Below are positions 38,060 to 45,900 of a stretch of DNA of 64,000 nt, one piece after another. The stretch comes from Alteribacter populi. Lineage in GTDB: Bacteria > Bacillota > Bacilli > Bacillales > Salisediminibacteriaceae. Both the position numbers and the translations under genes were made by a program. The DNA lies in assembly GCF_002352765.1 (NCBI RefSeq), contig NZ_KZ293963.1, forward strand, positions 4,056,559 to 4,120,558, given 5' to 3'. How positions within the stretch are numbered: the first letter of the stretch is position 1; each line of letters opens with the position of its first letter. Under the pieces are notes generated by a model. It was not told where the DNA came from and made no database searches. It worked only from the letters and a program-made list of their open reading frames with translations.

Positions 38060-38290
38060 TTCTGAGCCCAGGCGGCTCAAGTGTTCTAAGACATGAAAAA
38101 GCGAGACTCCTGCGGAAAAACGGACCAGCCGAGACCCCGCAGGGCACTTTTCCTGAGGGGACTTGACGGTTCGTCCGCGGAAAGCGAGCAGACGCAGGCC
38201 AACGGAGCTGCAAGAAGATACGCTTTTTACAATAAGTAATAATCAAAAAATGGGAAGAGATATTATTTTGAAGTTGTGTGCTTTTTTAAA
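38060..38290. repeat. Dispersed repeat (copy C)
   Basis: This GC-rich, gene-free block contains ATTCTGAGC at its start, GAGACTCCTGCGG, GAGACCCCGCAGGG and TTCGTCCGCGGAAAGCGAGC, and a right end GAGATATTATTTTGAAGTTG continuing TGTGCTTTTTTAAACAAATG. The same two ends and the middle piece recur at 58812-59006, and the first part resembles 920-970. Confidence 0.75.
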
Positions 38291-38319
38291 CAAATGAATT
38301 TGTAATAATGATTAAAAAG

Positions 38320-38967
38320 TTATGGATAAACAGGATTCTTATTTAGCTGTGAGGACAATTGATTTCTTTTCGCAACAAACAGCTCGCTAATTTTCCGGTA
38401 ACCTTCATCATTTGGATGAATTTCATCCGCCAGTAAATGAGTCCGGTCTAAAAAATAGTGAAAAGGGTCAATGAAGTCAACGCTGTATTTGTTAGATAAA
38501 CAAGCATACATATGGTTCACTCGTTGGATGAGTGTGTTGAGTCGATGATAATGTGGATGGGTAGGTATACCGGGATTATATAATCCCATGATCAATATAT
38601 GAACACGGGGATTGTGAGTTTTGATGTTACTAATAATTCGATGCAAATTCCACTTTAATTTTTGAGTGGTTACAAGAAAATGCCATGCGCTTCCATTCGC
38701 TCTATATGTTCGAATAAGATCATTGCCACCGATAGTGATCGTTATGTCAGTAGCCCGCCGCCAAATTTTTTTTATGTTTTTCTTTTCCAAATACTGCTGT
38801 AATTCAGTACTATTCATTCCAGAGCAACCCAAATTAGTATATTTACAAGAGTGTGTAGTTTTTAATGACTGGAAGTATTGAAAAGGAAATGAATGTTCCT
38901 CTGCAGAAGCGCCGACTCCACACGTTAGGGAATCACCAACAGCTACATAAATCGTTTCATTCTGCAT
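38320..38967 (-). CDS. SGNH/GDSL hydrolase
   Basis: The 215-residue esterase/lipase-fold protein shows block I VAVGDSLTCGVGAS (nucleophile Ser near 13), a block II glycine in LGCSGMNS, block III GGNDLIR and block V DEIHPND with the Asp-x-x-His pair. No signal peptide is evident, so it is probably cytosolic. The substrate could be a lipid, acyl ester or thioester. It runs opposite to the next gene with its own ribosome site (GAGAGG). Confidence 0.88.
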   Translation of the reverse strand: MQNETIYVAVGDSLTCGVGASAEEHSFPFQYFQSLKTTHSCKYTNLGCSGMNSTELQQYLEKKNIKKIWRRATDITITIGGNDLIRTYRANGSAWHFLVTTQKLKWNLHRIISNIKTHNPRVHILIMGLYNPGIPTHPHYHRLNTLIQRVNHMYACLSNKYSVDFIDPFHYFLDRTHLLADEIHPNDEGYRKISELFVAKRNQLSSQLNKNPVYP

Positions 38968-39176
38968 GATACCTCTCCTCGTTTCAAAAACAGCATTATT
39001 AAGAGGTATTTTTTCTTTTTAATGAACTTTTTATGATGGGATGTCTTACCACTAAAAAATATATGGAGTATAGGCAAGGCACTCAATTCAACATGAATAA
39101 ACCTCATCGTTTTCTTCACACTATTTATAAGTTATGGTTTCTGAAGTTTTAAACATTACTTGTTCGGAGGATGATG

Positions 39177-40640
39177 ATGAAACAAGCACCTAAACCGGTT
39201 ATCTTATTAATTATTGATACATTAATGAGTACCCCATTAGAGGAAGCTGTTCAAACTGGCTATGCGCCAGCTTTACAATATTTAATGGAAAAAGGGAAAT
39301 ATTTTCCTCATGTCGTAAGCTCTTTTCCGACGATGTCAGTAACGATCGAGAGTACTTTACTAACAGGCGAGTATGCTGATAAGCACCGTTTGCCAGCGTT
39401 AATTTGGTATGACGAGGACGAGAAAAGAGTAATTAACTATGGAACTGGGATTAAAGAGGTAGTTAAAACAGGGTTCTCTCCATTTATTAAAGATATGTAT
39501 TATAACTTAAATAACGTCCACTTAAGTCAGCAAGTGAAAACCATTCATGAGGAACTAGCAGAAAAAGGGCTTGACAGTGCTTCGATTAATGCGTTTGTAT
39601 ATCGAGGTAATAGTCAGAAGCAAATTCAGCTGCCAAGGATGCTGCAGATGTTAACTGACTACGATGATCCATGGGAAATAAGAACTTCAACACTTTGGTC
39701 TCTCGGTTCGTTTTCAAAATTTAGTTCAAAAACAAAAACGCCTCAATTATTTTCAGGAAACTACAAAGCGGGATTTCATGAGTTGCGCTATTTAATTAAA
39801 AAACGCTGTCTTCCATCCTTTACATTCTGTGTGATCCAAGATCTTGATTTAAGAGTACATGAAAAAGGGCCAATGGATTTAAATGGAATTAAAAAGGTTG
39901 ACCGCAAGTTGCAAAAAGTTCTTGGGTTATTTTCCAGTTGGGATCACGCCTTAGAAAAGTGTACGTGGATAGTGATGTCGGACAATGGGCATGCATCTAT
40001 GGGCAAAAAGCGCAGGCAATACGTTATTGATTTACGCAAATTATTAAAAGGCTTTAAGATTAAGAAAGATAAGGTTGGAGTACAGCCAAAAGATGAGATC
40101 GTGCTTTGCGTAAATCAACGAACGGCATTTGTTTATTGCGTTGGAGATCAAATTATTAAAAACAATGTGGTTCAACGACTAAAGCAAGATAAAAGAATAG
40201 ACCTCATTGCTTGGCAAGAAGGCGAGCAAACACATGTTGTTTCAGGTGAAAAAGAGGGAGAGCTTTTATTTAGCTGTGGGGGAGAATATTTGGATTTGTA
40301 TCAGCAAAGCTGGACAATCTCAGGAAATGAACATTTATTAGACATCACAATTAGCGATAAACAGCTTCATTATGGTGATTTTCCTGATGCTCTTGCTCGC
40401 CTTTCCAGTAGCCTAAAATCACATAAAGGGAATTATCTTGTCATTACAGCAAAACCCGGATATGAATTCAGGTCAGAAGCTTCGCCAATACATAATGGAG
40501 GAGCTGCACATGGGTCGTTGCACAAGCAGGAATCATTCGTTCCTATGATTGTTACTGGAACGAACAATTATCCAGAGCATGAGCGGATCGTAGATTTTAA
40601 ACCGTGGATTTTAAGTCTTTTGCAGGCTGGTCATACGTGA
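39177..40640 (+). CDS. Alkaline-phosphatase-superfamily protein (nucleotide pyrophosphatase/phosphodiesterase type)
   Basis: The 487-residue protein begins ILLIIDTLMSTPLEEA. The metal Asp is in LIIDT, the nucleophile Thr in SFPTMSVTIESTLLTG, the Asp/His pair in MSDNGHASMG, and the late His in IHNGGAAHGSLH. There is no signal peptide. The family hydrolyses phosphodiesters or transfers phosphoryl groups; the substrate is unknown. Three ATG codons follow CGGAGG directly. The third (39177) has proper spacing and was chosen. Confidence 0.83.
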   Translation: MKQAPKPVILLIIDTLMSTPLEEAVQTGYAPALQYLMEKGKYFPHVVSSFPTMSVTIESTLLTGEYADKHRLPALIWYDEDEKRVINYGTGIKEVVKTGFSPFIKDMYYNLNNVHLSQQVKTIHEELAEKGLDSASINAFVYRGNSQKQIQLPRMLQMLTDYDDPWEIRTSTLWSLGSFSKFSSKTKTPQLFSGNYKAGFHELRYLIKKRCLPSFTFCVIQDLDLRVHEKGPMDLNGIKKVDRKLQKVLGLFSSWDHALEKCTWIVMSDNGHASMGKKRRQYVIDLRKLLKGFKIKKDKVGVQPKDEIVLCVNQRTAFVYCVGDQIIKNNVVQRLKQDKRIDLIAWQEGEQTHVVSGEKEGELLFSCGGEYLDLYQQSWTISGNEHLLDITISDKQLHYGDFPDALARLSSSLKSHKGNYLVITAKPGYEFRSEASPIHNGGAAHGSLHKQESFVPMIVTGTNNYPEHERIVDFKPWILSLLQAGHT

Positions 40641-40679
40641 AATATAAGCCTATTTAAAGTGTTCTGTTGGCATTTGGAA

Positions 40680-40707
40680 CGTTAGGCAAGTAGATCCTTG
40701 CCTAACG
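40680..40707. terminator. Hairpin between convergent genes
   Basis: An 11-bp perfect stem CGTTAGGCAAG/CTTGCCTAACG (40680-40690 with 40697-40707) without a clear T-run. Confidence 0.55.
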
Positions 40708-40716
40708 CACCAGTCA

Positions 40717-41103
40717 TTACGCTGCTTTTTCAATACATCTCATCATTCGCTGCTCCACATCATTTGCCACGTGGCGAACTTGTGAATCATCGACGAAATC
40801 CATTAATGATGTGGGCTTTGGCATTCCAATGTATGTCTGGCCTTGATCAACGTAAACAACAACTTTACACGGTAAAAAATAACCGGCCATTTTGTTGGTT
40901 TCTAGCACTTGTTTCGCATCTTTTGGATTGCAAACTTCTAAAATGTAGAAGTTATCGTCAAATCCAAGACCCTTTTCATCAAGTTTTTCTTTTACATTAA
41001 ATGACCATAGGACACCAAATTCTTCTTCCTTTAGTGTACTTTCTAAGTCAGAAAGTACTTGTTCGGGGTGTTTATCGGTTTTCACAGTGAAATCAAAATT
41101 CAT
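40717..41103 (-). CDS. DUF302 protein
   Basis: The 128-residue soluble protein matches DUF302: FDFTVKTDKHPEQVLSDLES at the start and FYILEVCNPKDAKQVLETN with LPCKVVVYVDQGQTYIGM in the middle. Members often sit near sulfur- or metal-handling genes, but the role is unproven. AGGGAGG lies upstream of the ATG. Confidence 0.85.
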   Translation of the reverse strand: MNFDFTVKTDKHPEQVLSDLESTLKEEEFGVLWSFNVKEKLDEKGLGFDDNFYILEVCNPKDAKQVLETNKMAGYFLPCKVVVYVDQGQTYIGMPKPTSLMDFVDDSQVRHVANDVEQRMMRCIEKAA

Positions 41104-41227
41104 TTCTCAATACCTCCCTTTAATCTATCTCTTCCCATTCTTCGTTATTACCTAGCTGGATTCCTTTAAAACATCCGGAAGTTTGACTTCCCTTTGTGCG
41201 AGTAGTACAATGCATACAGGTAGTCGC

Positions 41228-41301
41228 GCGGGTGTAGTTTAGTGGTAAAACCTCAGCCTTCCAAGCTGATGATGTGGGTTCGATTCCCATCACCCGCTCC
41301 A
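41228..41301 (+). tRNA. tRNA-Gly (TCC)
   Basis: A single tRNA gene outside the main cluster. Acceptor GCGGGTG pairs with CACCCGC. Anticodon TCC, encoded CCA. Confidence 0.97.
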
Positions 41302-41431
41302 TAATGTTTGTAGATGAATGAAAATTATAGACAAAGTAGTGTTTCGTGGGGTGTTAATGAAACGCTACTTTTTTCGTATGTAAATAGAGGTTTAAATGTT
41401 TTTGGGAATTGCAAAAAAGGAGGTGAATTCC

Positions 41432-42577
41432 GTGACAGGTGCCCAGCTAAAAGAAGAAATCATTGCATATAGTAAAACCATAGGCATTGACAAAATCGGC
41501 TTTGCATCAGCAAACCCCTTTGTGACGTTAAAAGATCGTTTACTTGCGCAACAAGAACTGGGTTATCAATCTGGCTTTGAAGAGGCTGATGTTGATAAAC
41601 GCACGGAACCCAGCCTCTTGTTACCAGAGGCGAGAACGATTGTTGCAATCGCTCTTGCATACCCTTCGAAAATGAAGGGTGCCCCGGTCTCCAAAAAGGG
41701 GGAGCGCCGGGGGATTTTTTGTAGAGCTTCATGGGGAGAAGATTACCACCATATATTGAGGCGAAAGCTAAAACAGCTTGAGTCCTTTATTTTAAGTAAA
41801 GTTCCGTCAGCAAAGAATGCCTCGATGGTAGATACAGGGGAGCTTTCTGACCGGGCCGTAGCAGAACGGGCTGGGATTGGCTGGAGCGGAAAAAACTGTG
41901 CAATCATATCTCCAGAGTTAGGCTCGTATATGTATTTAGGAGAGATGATTACAACGGTTTCGCTTCCTCCAGATCAACCGATTGAAGATCAGTGTGGCAC
42001 ATGTAATAAGTGTGTCGATGCTTGCCCTACCGGTGCGCTTGTTCAGGGAGGACAATTAGATTCAGGTAAGTGTATTGCCTTTTTAACTCAAACGAAAGGT
42101 TTTTTACCTGAGCGATATCGAAAAAAAATAGGAAATCGTCTCTACGGTTGCGATACATGTCAGGTCGTTTGTCCGAAAAATAAAGGGAAAGATTTTCACC
42201 ATCATGTAGAAATGGAGCCCGATCCCGAAGTAGTCAAACCAAAGCTGGAACCTTTGCTTACAATTAGCAACCGGGCATTTAAAGAAACCTATGGGTATAT
42301 GTCAGGTTCATGGCGCGGGAAAAAGCCGATTCAGCGTAATGCGATTATCGCACTTGCTCATTTTAAAGAGGAACAATCATTGCCGGTGTTATATGATCTG
42401 CTTGAAAAAGATCCTCGTCCTGTTATTCGTGGAACAGCTGCTTGGGCTATTGGAACGATCGGTGGTGAAGAAAAGTCTGAAAAAGCTCTTGTGCAGGCGA
42501 AAGAAAGAGAAAACGACTCAGAAGTCTTAGCTGAAGTCGAAAGAGGACTTGAGATCCTGTTAAATAAGCAAATATAA
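41432..42577 (+). CDS. queG: Epoxyqueuosine reductase QueG
   Basis: The enzyme catalyses the last step of queuosine synthesis in tRNA (epoxyqueuosine to queuosine) and uses cobalamin and two 4Fe-4S clusters. The 381-residue protein has MVDTGELSDRAVAERAGIGW (catalytic Asp region), clusters CGTCNKCVDACPTG and CDTCQVVCPKN, and a C-terminal HEAT-like repeat region, as in B. subtilis YhbA. GTG 41432 was chosen because AGGAGG lies 8 nt upstream; the frame extends 12 codons further without a ribosome site. Its B12 need fits a cell that monitors B12 (see the riboswitch at 45.4 kb). Confidence 0.95.
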   Translation: MTGAQLKEEIIAYSKTIGIDKIGFASANPFVTLKDRLLAQQELGYQSGFEEADVDKRTEPSLLLPEARTIVAIALAYPSKMKGAPVSKKGERRGIFCRASWGEDYHHILRRKLKQLESFILSKVPSAKNASMVDTGELSDRAVAERAGIGWSGKNCAIISPELGSYMYLGEMITTVSLPPDQPIEDQCGTCNKCVDACPTGALVQGGQLDSGKCIAFLTQTKGFLPERYRKKIGNRLYGCDTCQVVCPKNKGKDFHHHVEMEPDPEVVKPKLEPLLTISNRAFKETYGYMSGSWRGKKPIQRNAIIALAHFKEEQSLPVLYDLLEKDPRPVIRGTAAWAIGTIGGEEKSEKALVQAKERENDSEVLAEVERGLEILLNKQI

Positions 42578-42718
42578 CCTTGGAAAGACGTGCAGTTGTT
42601 CAGTAGGATAAGGATAGTCCCTTTTTTAATGTTCTAAAGGATGTTTTAATAAGTTCTTTTTGAACCACCTATTAGGGAAAGAAAAAAATGAGATTTGGAC
42701 TGAAATGAGGGGTTATTT

Positions 42719-43249
42719 ATGACGAAACGGTCTTTCATTTACTACACAGAAATGAATAGTCCGATCGGAGCCTTAACGGTGGCAAGCACAGATATTGGTG
42801 TTTGTTTGATCCAATTCGGTCCGGTGAAAGAAACGTGCTCAGTTATTCAAACATGGACAAAAAAACATTTCATGAATGCAGAGCTAAAGGCAGATGAAGA
42901 AAGGCTTCAACCTGTAGTCGAGCAGCTAGAAGAATACTTTTTAGGCCACAGATCAACCTTTGACCTTGATTTAGACCTCGTAGGTACGAAATTTCAATGT
43001 CTCGTTTGGAAAAGGATTAAAGAAATTCCTTATGGGGAAACAAGATCGTATAAGCAGATTGCCACAGAAATTGGTGCACCTAAAGCTGTTCGTGCGATCG
43101 GAGGAGCTAACAATCAAAACCCAGTTCCAATTATCGTCCCGTGCCACCGCGTGATCGGCAGTAACGGCTCCATGGTCGGCTATGGCGGCGGACTAGACAA
43201 AAAAGAATACCTTCTGAAAATGGAAGGCGCAATAGAGAAGATTTCATAA
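42719..43249 (+). CDS. ogt: Methylated-DNA-protein-cysteine methyltransferase
   Basis: The 176-residue suicide DNA-repair enzyme removes O6-alkyl groups from guanine. The acceptor cysteine lies in IIVPCHRVIGSNG (about 143). The preceding DNA-binding helix region YGETRSYKQIATEIGAPKAV is intact and the recognition loop GYGGGLDKKEYLL follows. The length is typical of Ogt. GAGGGG precedes the ATG. Confidence 0.94.
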   Translation: MTKRSFIYYTEMNSPIGALTVASTDIGVCLIQFGPVKETCSVIQTWTKKHFMNAELKADEERLQPVVEQLEEYFLGHRSTFDLDLDLVGTKFQCLVWKRIKEIPYGETRSYKQIATEIGAPKAVRAIGGANNQNPVPIIVPCHRVIGSNGSMVGYGGGLDKKEYLLKMEGAIEKIS

Positions 43250-43257
43250 CTACTTAA

Positions 43258-43298
43258 AATAGAGGGAGGCCAAATCCACGGCCCCCTCTATTATTTTT
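43258..43298 (+). terminator. ogt terminator
   Basis: A hairpin (AATAGAGG...GGCC with GGCC...CCTCTATT, one bulge) is followed by ATTTTT. Confidence 0.8.
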
Positions 43299-43323
43299 GG
43301 GGAGGAATTTCGAGATGCTAAAT

Positions 43324-43379
43324 AATGTTCAAGGGACTGTCCCCCGACAATTTGTTCGGGGGACGGTCCCTTGAACATT
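43324..43379. repeat. Intergenic palindrome P6
   Basis: A roughly 23-bp stem with arms AATGTTCAAGGGAC and one T-G pair. The inner core GTCCCCCGA/TCGGGGGAC is related to the other palindromes. No T-run follows. Confidence 0.88.
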
Positions 43380-43450
43380 TGGTATGAGAAGGGTGGGGGG
43401 ATGCATAGGATGATAAGTAGGAGAAGGGCTCTGCGGAAGGGGGGATTAAT

Positions 43451-44362
43451 ATGAACAGTAGTGGGTTAAAGCGTTTAAAGGAATATATAGAACATTGTCA
43501 TGAATGTTTTGTTTCGAATTACGGTGATGTTCCCTTTTTACGAATTCATGAGGTGAATGCGTTTGAGCGGAAGGTTGCTCAGCTTGAGGGAAGGGATGCA
43601 GAGATTGTAAAAAATATTGTGGACGGTCACATTATCAGTCATCAAAACTATGTAGACAAAGAAATTTTTGATTATGTGCTATATTTTCAGCATTTTATCC
43701 GTCAGCGTGAACATTTTTATATGGAAGAACAAGTGCAGTACCGGCGGGCTGTGGTTGATGATGGAGATTTAGTCGACGATTATTTAATGACTGATGAGGG
43801 GGATGAAGTCACGACACAGGGAGGGTCTCGCCAACTCCCGAAAGTTCAAGAAGAACCTGGTGAAACTAGAAAATATAAATACGATCGTCTTGCGGTAGTA
43901 CAATACGCAGAGCGGTGGTGGAATGATTCTAATCCTGCCTATAAGAAATTTGAAAATAATTGTACGAACTATATTTCACAATGCGTTCATGCAGGAGGCG
44001 TTCCAATGACCGGATTTGGTAATCGGACGACTGGATGGTGGTTCAAAAACAACAACTGGAGCTACAGTTGGAGTGTTGCCCATGCTTTTAGGTGGTACTT
44101 AAGTGGGGCAAAAACGGGAATTAGCGCCAGGGAAGTCTCGTCTCCTCAAGAACTGTTGCGTGGCGATGTCATTTGTTATGACTTTGACGGTGATGGAAGA
44201 TGGCAGCACACAACTGTGGTCGTTGGTAAAGATGATAACAACATGCCCCTCGTGAATGCCCAAACAACAAATAGCCGGATGCGCTACTGGGCTTATGAAG
44301 ATTCCACCGCTTGGACGCCAAACATTCAATATAAATTTTTTCACCTCACAAACGGTTCATAA
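43451..44362 (+). CDS. yhbB: YhbB-like protein with putative amidase domain
   Basis: The 303-residue protein has a helical, charged N-terminal half and, from about 140, a putative amidase domain (Amidase_6). It opens with YDRLAVVQYAERWWND; the likely catalytic Cys is in NNCTNYISQC, the His in WQHTTVVVG and a third polar position in NAQTTNSRM. This domain occurs in peptidoglycan-related proteins of sporulating bacilli. No signal peptide is evident. The position between queG/ogt and trmL matches B. subtilis yhbA-yhbB-cspR. Confidence 0.85.
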   Translation: MNSSGLKRLKEYIEHCHECFVSNYGDVPFLRIHEVNAFERKVAQLEGRDAEIVKNIVDGHIISHQNYVDKEIFDYVLYFQHFIRQREHFYMEEQVQYRRAVVDDGDLVDDYLMTDEGDEVTTQGGSRQLPKVQEEPGETRKYKYDRLAVVQYAERWWNDSNPAYKKFENNCTNYISQCVHAGGVPMTGFGNRTTGWWFKNNNWSYSWSVAHAFRWYLSGAKTGISAREVSSPQELLRGDVICYDFDGDGRWQHTTVVVGKDDNNMPLVNAQTTNSRMRYWAYEDSTAWTPNIQYKFFHLTNGS

Positions 44363-44391
44363 CAATCAACCAAAGTCAATAGGGTCTAAAG

Positions 44392-44422
44392 AAAGTTCAG
44401 GGGACAGACCCCTGAACTTTTT
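44392..44422 (+). terminator. yhbB terminator (palindrome P7)
   Basis: A 12-bp perfect stem AAAGTTCAGGGG/CCCCTGAACTTT (44392-44403 with 44409-44420) with loop ACAGA, followed by TT. The core is related to the other palindromes. Confidence 0.85.
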
Positions 44423-44470
44423 CGTGGTATACTATCTGTTGTGTGTGTAACAATGATCAGAGGTGAAATT

Positions 44471-44944
44471 ATGGGTATACATGTTGTGTTATATCAACCG
44501 GAAATTCCTGCGAATACGGGAAATATCGCTCGTACGTGTGTAGGTACAAATACATCGCTTCATTTGATTCGTCCACTCGGGTTTTCTACGGAGGACCGGA
44601 TGTTGAAGAGAGCTGGATGTGACTACTGGCCGAATGTGAAAATTCATTATTATGATTCAATCCAGGAGCTTTTTGACACCCATGAAAATGGTGAGTTTTT
44701 CTTTATTGAAACTATTGGAAAGAAGTATTATCATGAGTTTGATTATAGTAATGAAGACAAAGACTACTTTTTCGTATTCGGACGAGAGACGACTGGGCTT
44801 CCAGAAGAAGTGACTGAGAAATATCAGGATCGCTGTTTCCGTATCCCACAGACGGATAAGGTTCGTTCATTGAACTTGTCTAATACAGCTGCGATTCTTG
44901 TTTATGAAGCCCTCCGTCAGCAACAGTTTTTAAAGTTAACGTGA
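44471..44944 (+). CDS. trmL: tRNA (cytidine/uridine-34 2'-O)-methyltransferase TrmL
   Basis: The 157-residue SPOUT-class methyltransferase methylates the wobble base of tRNA-Leu isoacceptors. The start IHVVLYQPEIPANTGNIART, the FVFGRETTGLPEEV loop and RIPQTDKVRSLNLSNTAAIL knot region are those of TrmL/CspR. The ATG at 44471 follows AGAGGTGA; an upstream in-frame start is unsupported. Confidence 0.95.
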   Translation: MGIHVVLYQPEIPANTGNIARTCVGTNTSLHLIRPLGFSTEDRMLKRAGCDYWPNVKIHYYDSIQELFDTHENGEFFFIETIGKKYYHEFDYSNEDKDYFFVFGRETTGLPEEVTEKYQDRCFRIPQTDKVRSLNLSNTAAILVYEALRQQQFLKLT

Positions 44945-45345
44945 GGCTCTTATAAGGGACGAAGTAGTGGTTTTTGCGGTAGATGACTACTTCCGAGGTG
45001 GGTCAGATCTTTCAGTGGCGCGGGGTTTTGTATTTCACCGAGCAGATCTAGTCAAACTGGAGGCGTTTCTGGTCTTCCGAAGTGGATGTTTGCCCTGTTA
45101 CGCATAGTGTGACATTTGCAAAACTAAAATGACTGTGGGGAACAAATTCATTTTTCCGTAACATTTGCAAAAACAGCCTAAAGTTAAAAGGCATAGAGAG
45201 GTATAAGGGTATCCATCCATTAGTATGAGTTATCGTCCCGGTTCTCTTGATTTTAGAAAGCAGCTAGCTTTATACTAAACAGCTGAGCTAATTAACGGAA
45301 CGTTTTTCAAATTTGGCAAAAAAGGCTCATTGTGAGGAATAAGGG
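44945..45345. other. Gene-free region upstream of the nrd promoter
   Basis: I see no gene here. It contains a direct repeat ACATTTGCAAAA (about 45111 and 45161), a weak hairpin around 44962-44998 that may end trmL, and otherwise unremarkable sequence. Confidence 0.4.
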
Positions 45346-45374
45346 TTGCAAGATGGTCTTATATCCACTAAAAT
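45346..45374 (+). promoter_or_regulatory. nrd operon promoter
   Basis: TTGCAA (45346-45351) and TAAAAT (45369-45374) are separated by 17 bp. The start would be near 45381, just upstream of the riboswitch. Confidence 0.6.
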
Positions 45375-45388
45375 ACGATATATACAAT
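45373..45388 (+). promoter_or_regulatory. NrdR box 1 (weaker)
   Basis: ATACGATATATACAAT keeps the AT-rich core of the NrdR box. Its centre is 31 bp from box 2, the usual pair spacing of about three helix turns. Confidence 0.55.
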
Positions 45389-45403
45389 AAAATAATAACA
45401 ATA

Positions 45404-45419
45404 ACACAATATATAGTGT
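45404..45419 (+). promoter_or_regulatory. NrdR box 2 (strong)
   Basis: ACACAATATATAGTGT fits the NrdR box consensus acaCwAtATaTwGtgt at every conserved position. It lies downstream of the predicted start, where NrdR would block transcription. Confidence 0.82.
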
Positions 45420-45425
45420 TTCACT

Positions 45426-45592
45426 GAAATAAAGGTGTCATGTAGACTTAATAGGGAATTCGGTTTGAAACCGAAACTGTCCCCGCAACTGTGAATGCTG
45501 ACGAACTGAGAGACCACTGTACAACCATTGCTTCAAGTATGGGAAGGCTCAGAATCGGACGATGCATGAGTCAGGAGACCTGCCTGTATTTC
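45426..45592 (+). ncRNA. Cobalamin (B12) riboswitch
   Basis: The aptamer has CCGCAACTGTGA (45482-45493) and the B12 box GAGTCAGGAGACCTGCCT (45568-45585). A closing P1 helix pairs GAAATAAAGG (45426-45435) with CCTGTATTTC (45583-45592). It lies in the leader of the ribonucleotide reductase genes. B12 binding would stabilise the terminator fold downstream and switch the operon off. Confidence 0.93.
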
Positions 45593-45735
45593 AAAAGTTT
45601 CGTGTCTTCGGGGATTGAGTTCATGGAGCGGCAGGCAGATCGGTAGAGGATCGTTTTACTACATCAGCTAGTCGGAAATATTAATTTGCTGAAGTAAAAT
45701 GTTTTCATATCGAGCCCCGTCGTTTCAAGAAATCC

Positions 45736-45766
45736 AACTCTTTCCTTTGAGGAGAGAGTTTTTTTA
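45736..45766 (+). terminator. Riboswitch-controlled terminator
   Basis: An 11-bp stem (45736-45746 with 45750-45760) and seven T lie about 140 nt after the aptamer and 135 nt before nrdA, as an expression platform should. Confidence 0.85.
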
Positions 45767-45784
45767 TTTGAGAGCCGAAAAATC

Positions 45785-45871
45785 AACGTCTCGGTGTCTA
45801 AGCGCCATCGACTTAAAACATGCGAGCTGACGGTGTTTTTAATAAAAGACTACTATGCGGTTTTTCTTATC
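45785..45871. repeat. Dispersed repeat, tail-containing copy (copy F)
   Basis: It contains ACATGCGAGCTGACGGTGTT, AAAAGACT and the tail TATGCGGTTTTTCTTAT shared with copies near 1151, 23320 and 51248. It sits between the riboswitch terminator and the nrdA ribosome site, so it is part of the mRNA leader. Confidence 0.55.
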
Positions 45872-45900
45872 TCTATCAAGACGAAAGGGGCCAACAAACA

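Noticed and set aside
45820..45900. 27-codon N-terminal extension of nrdA
   Set aside because: Its sequence is the dispersed-repeat tail; ATG 45901 has its own ribosome site.
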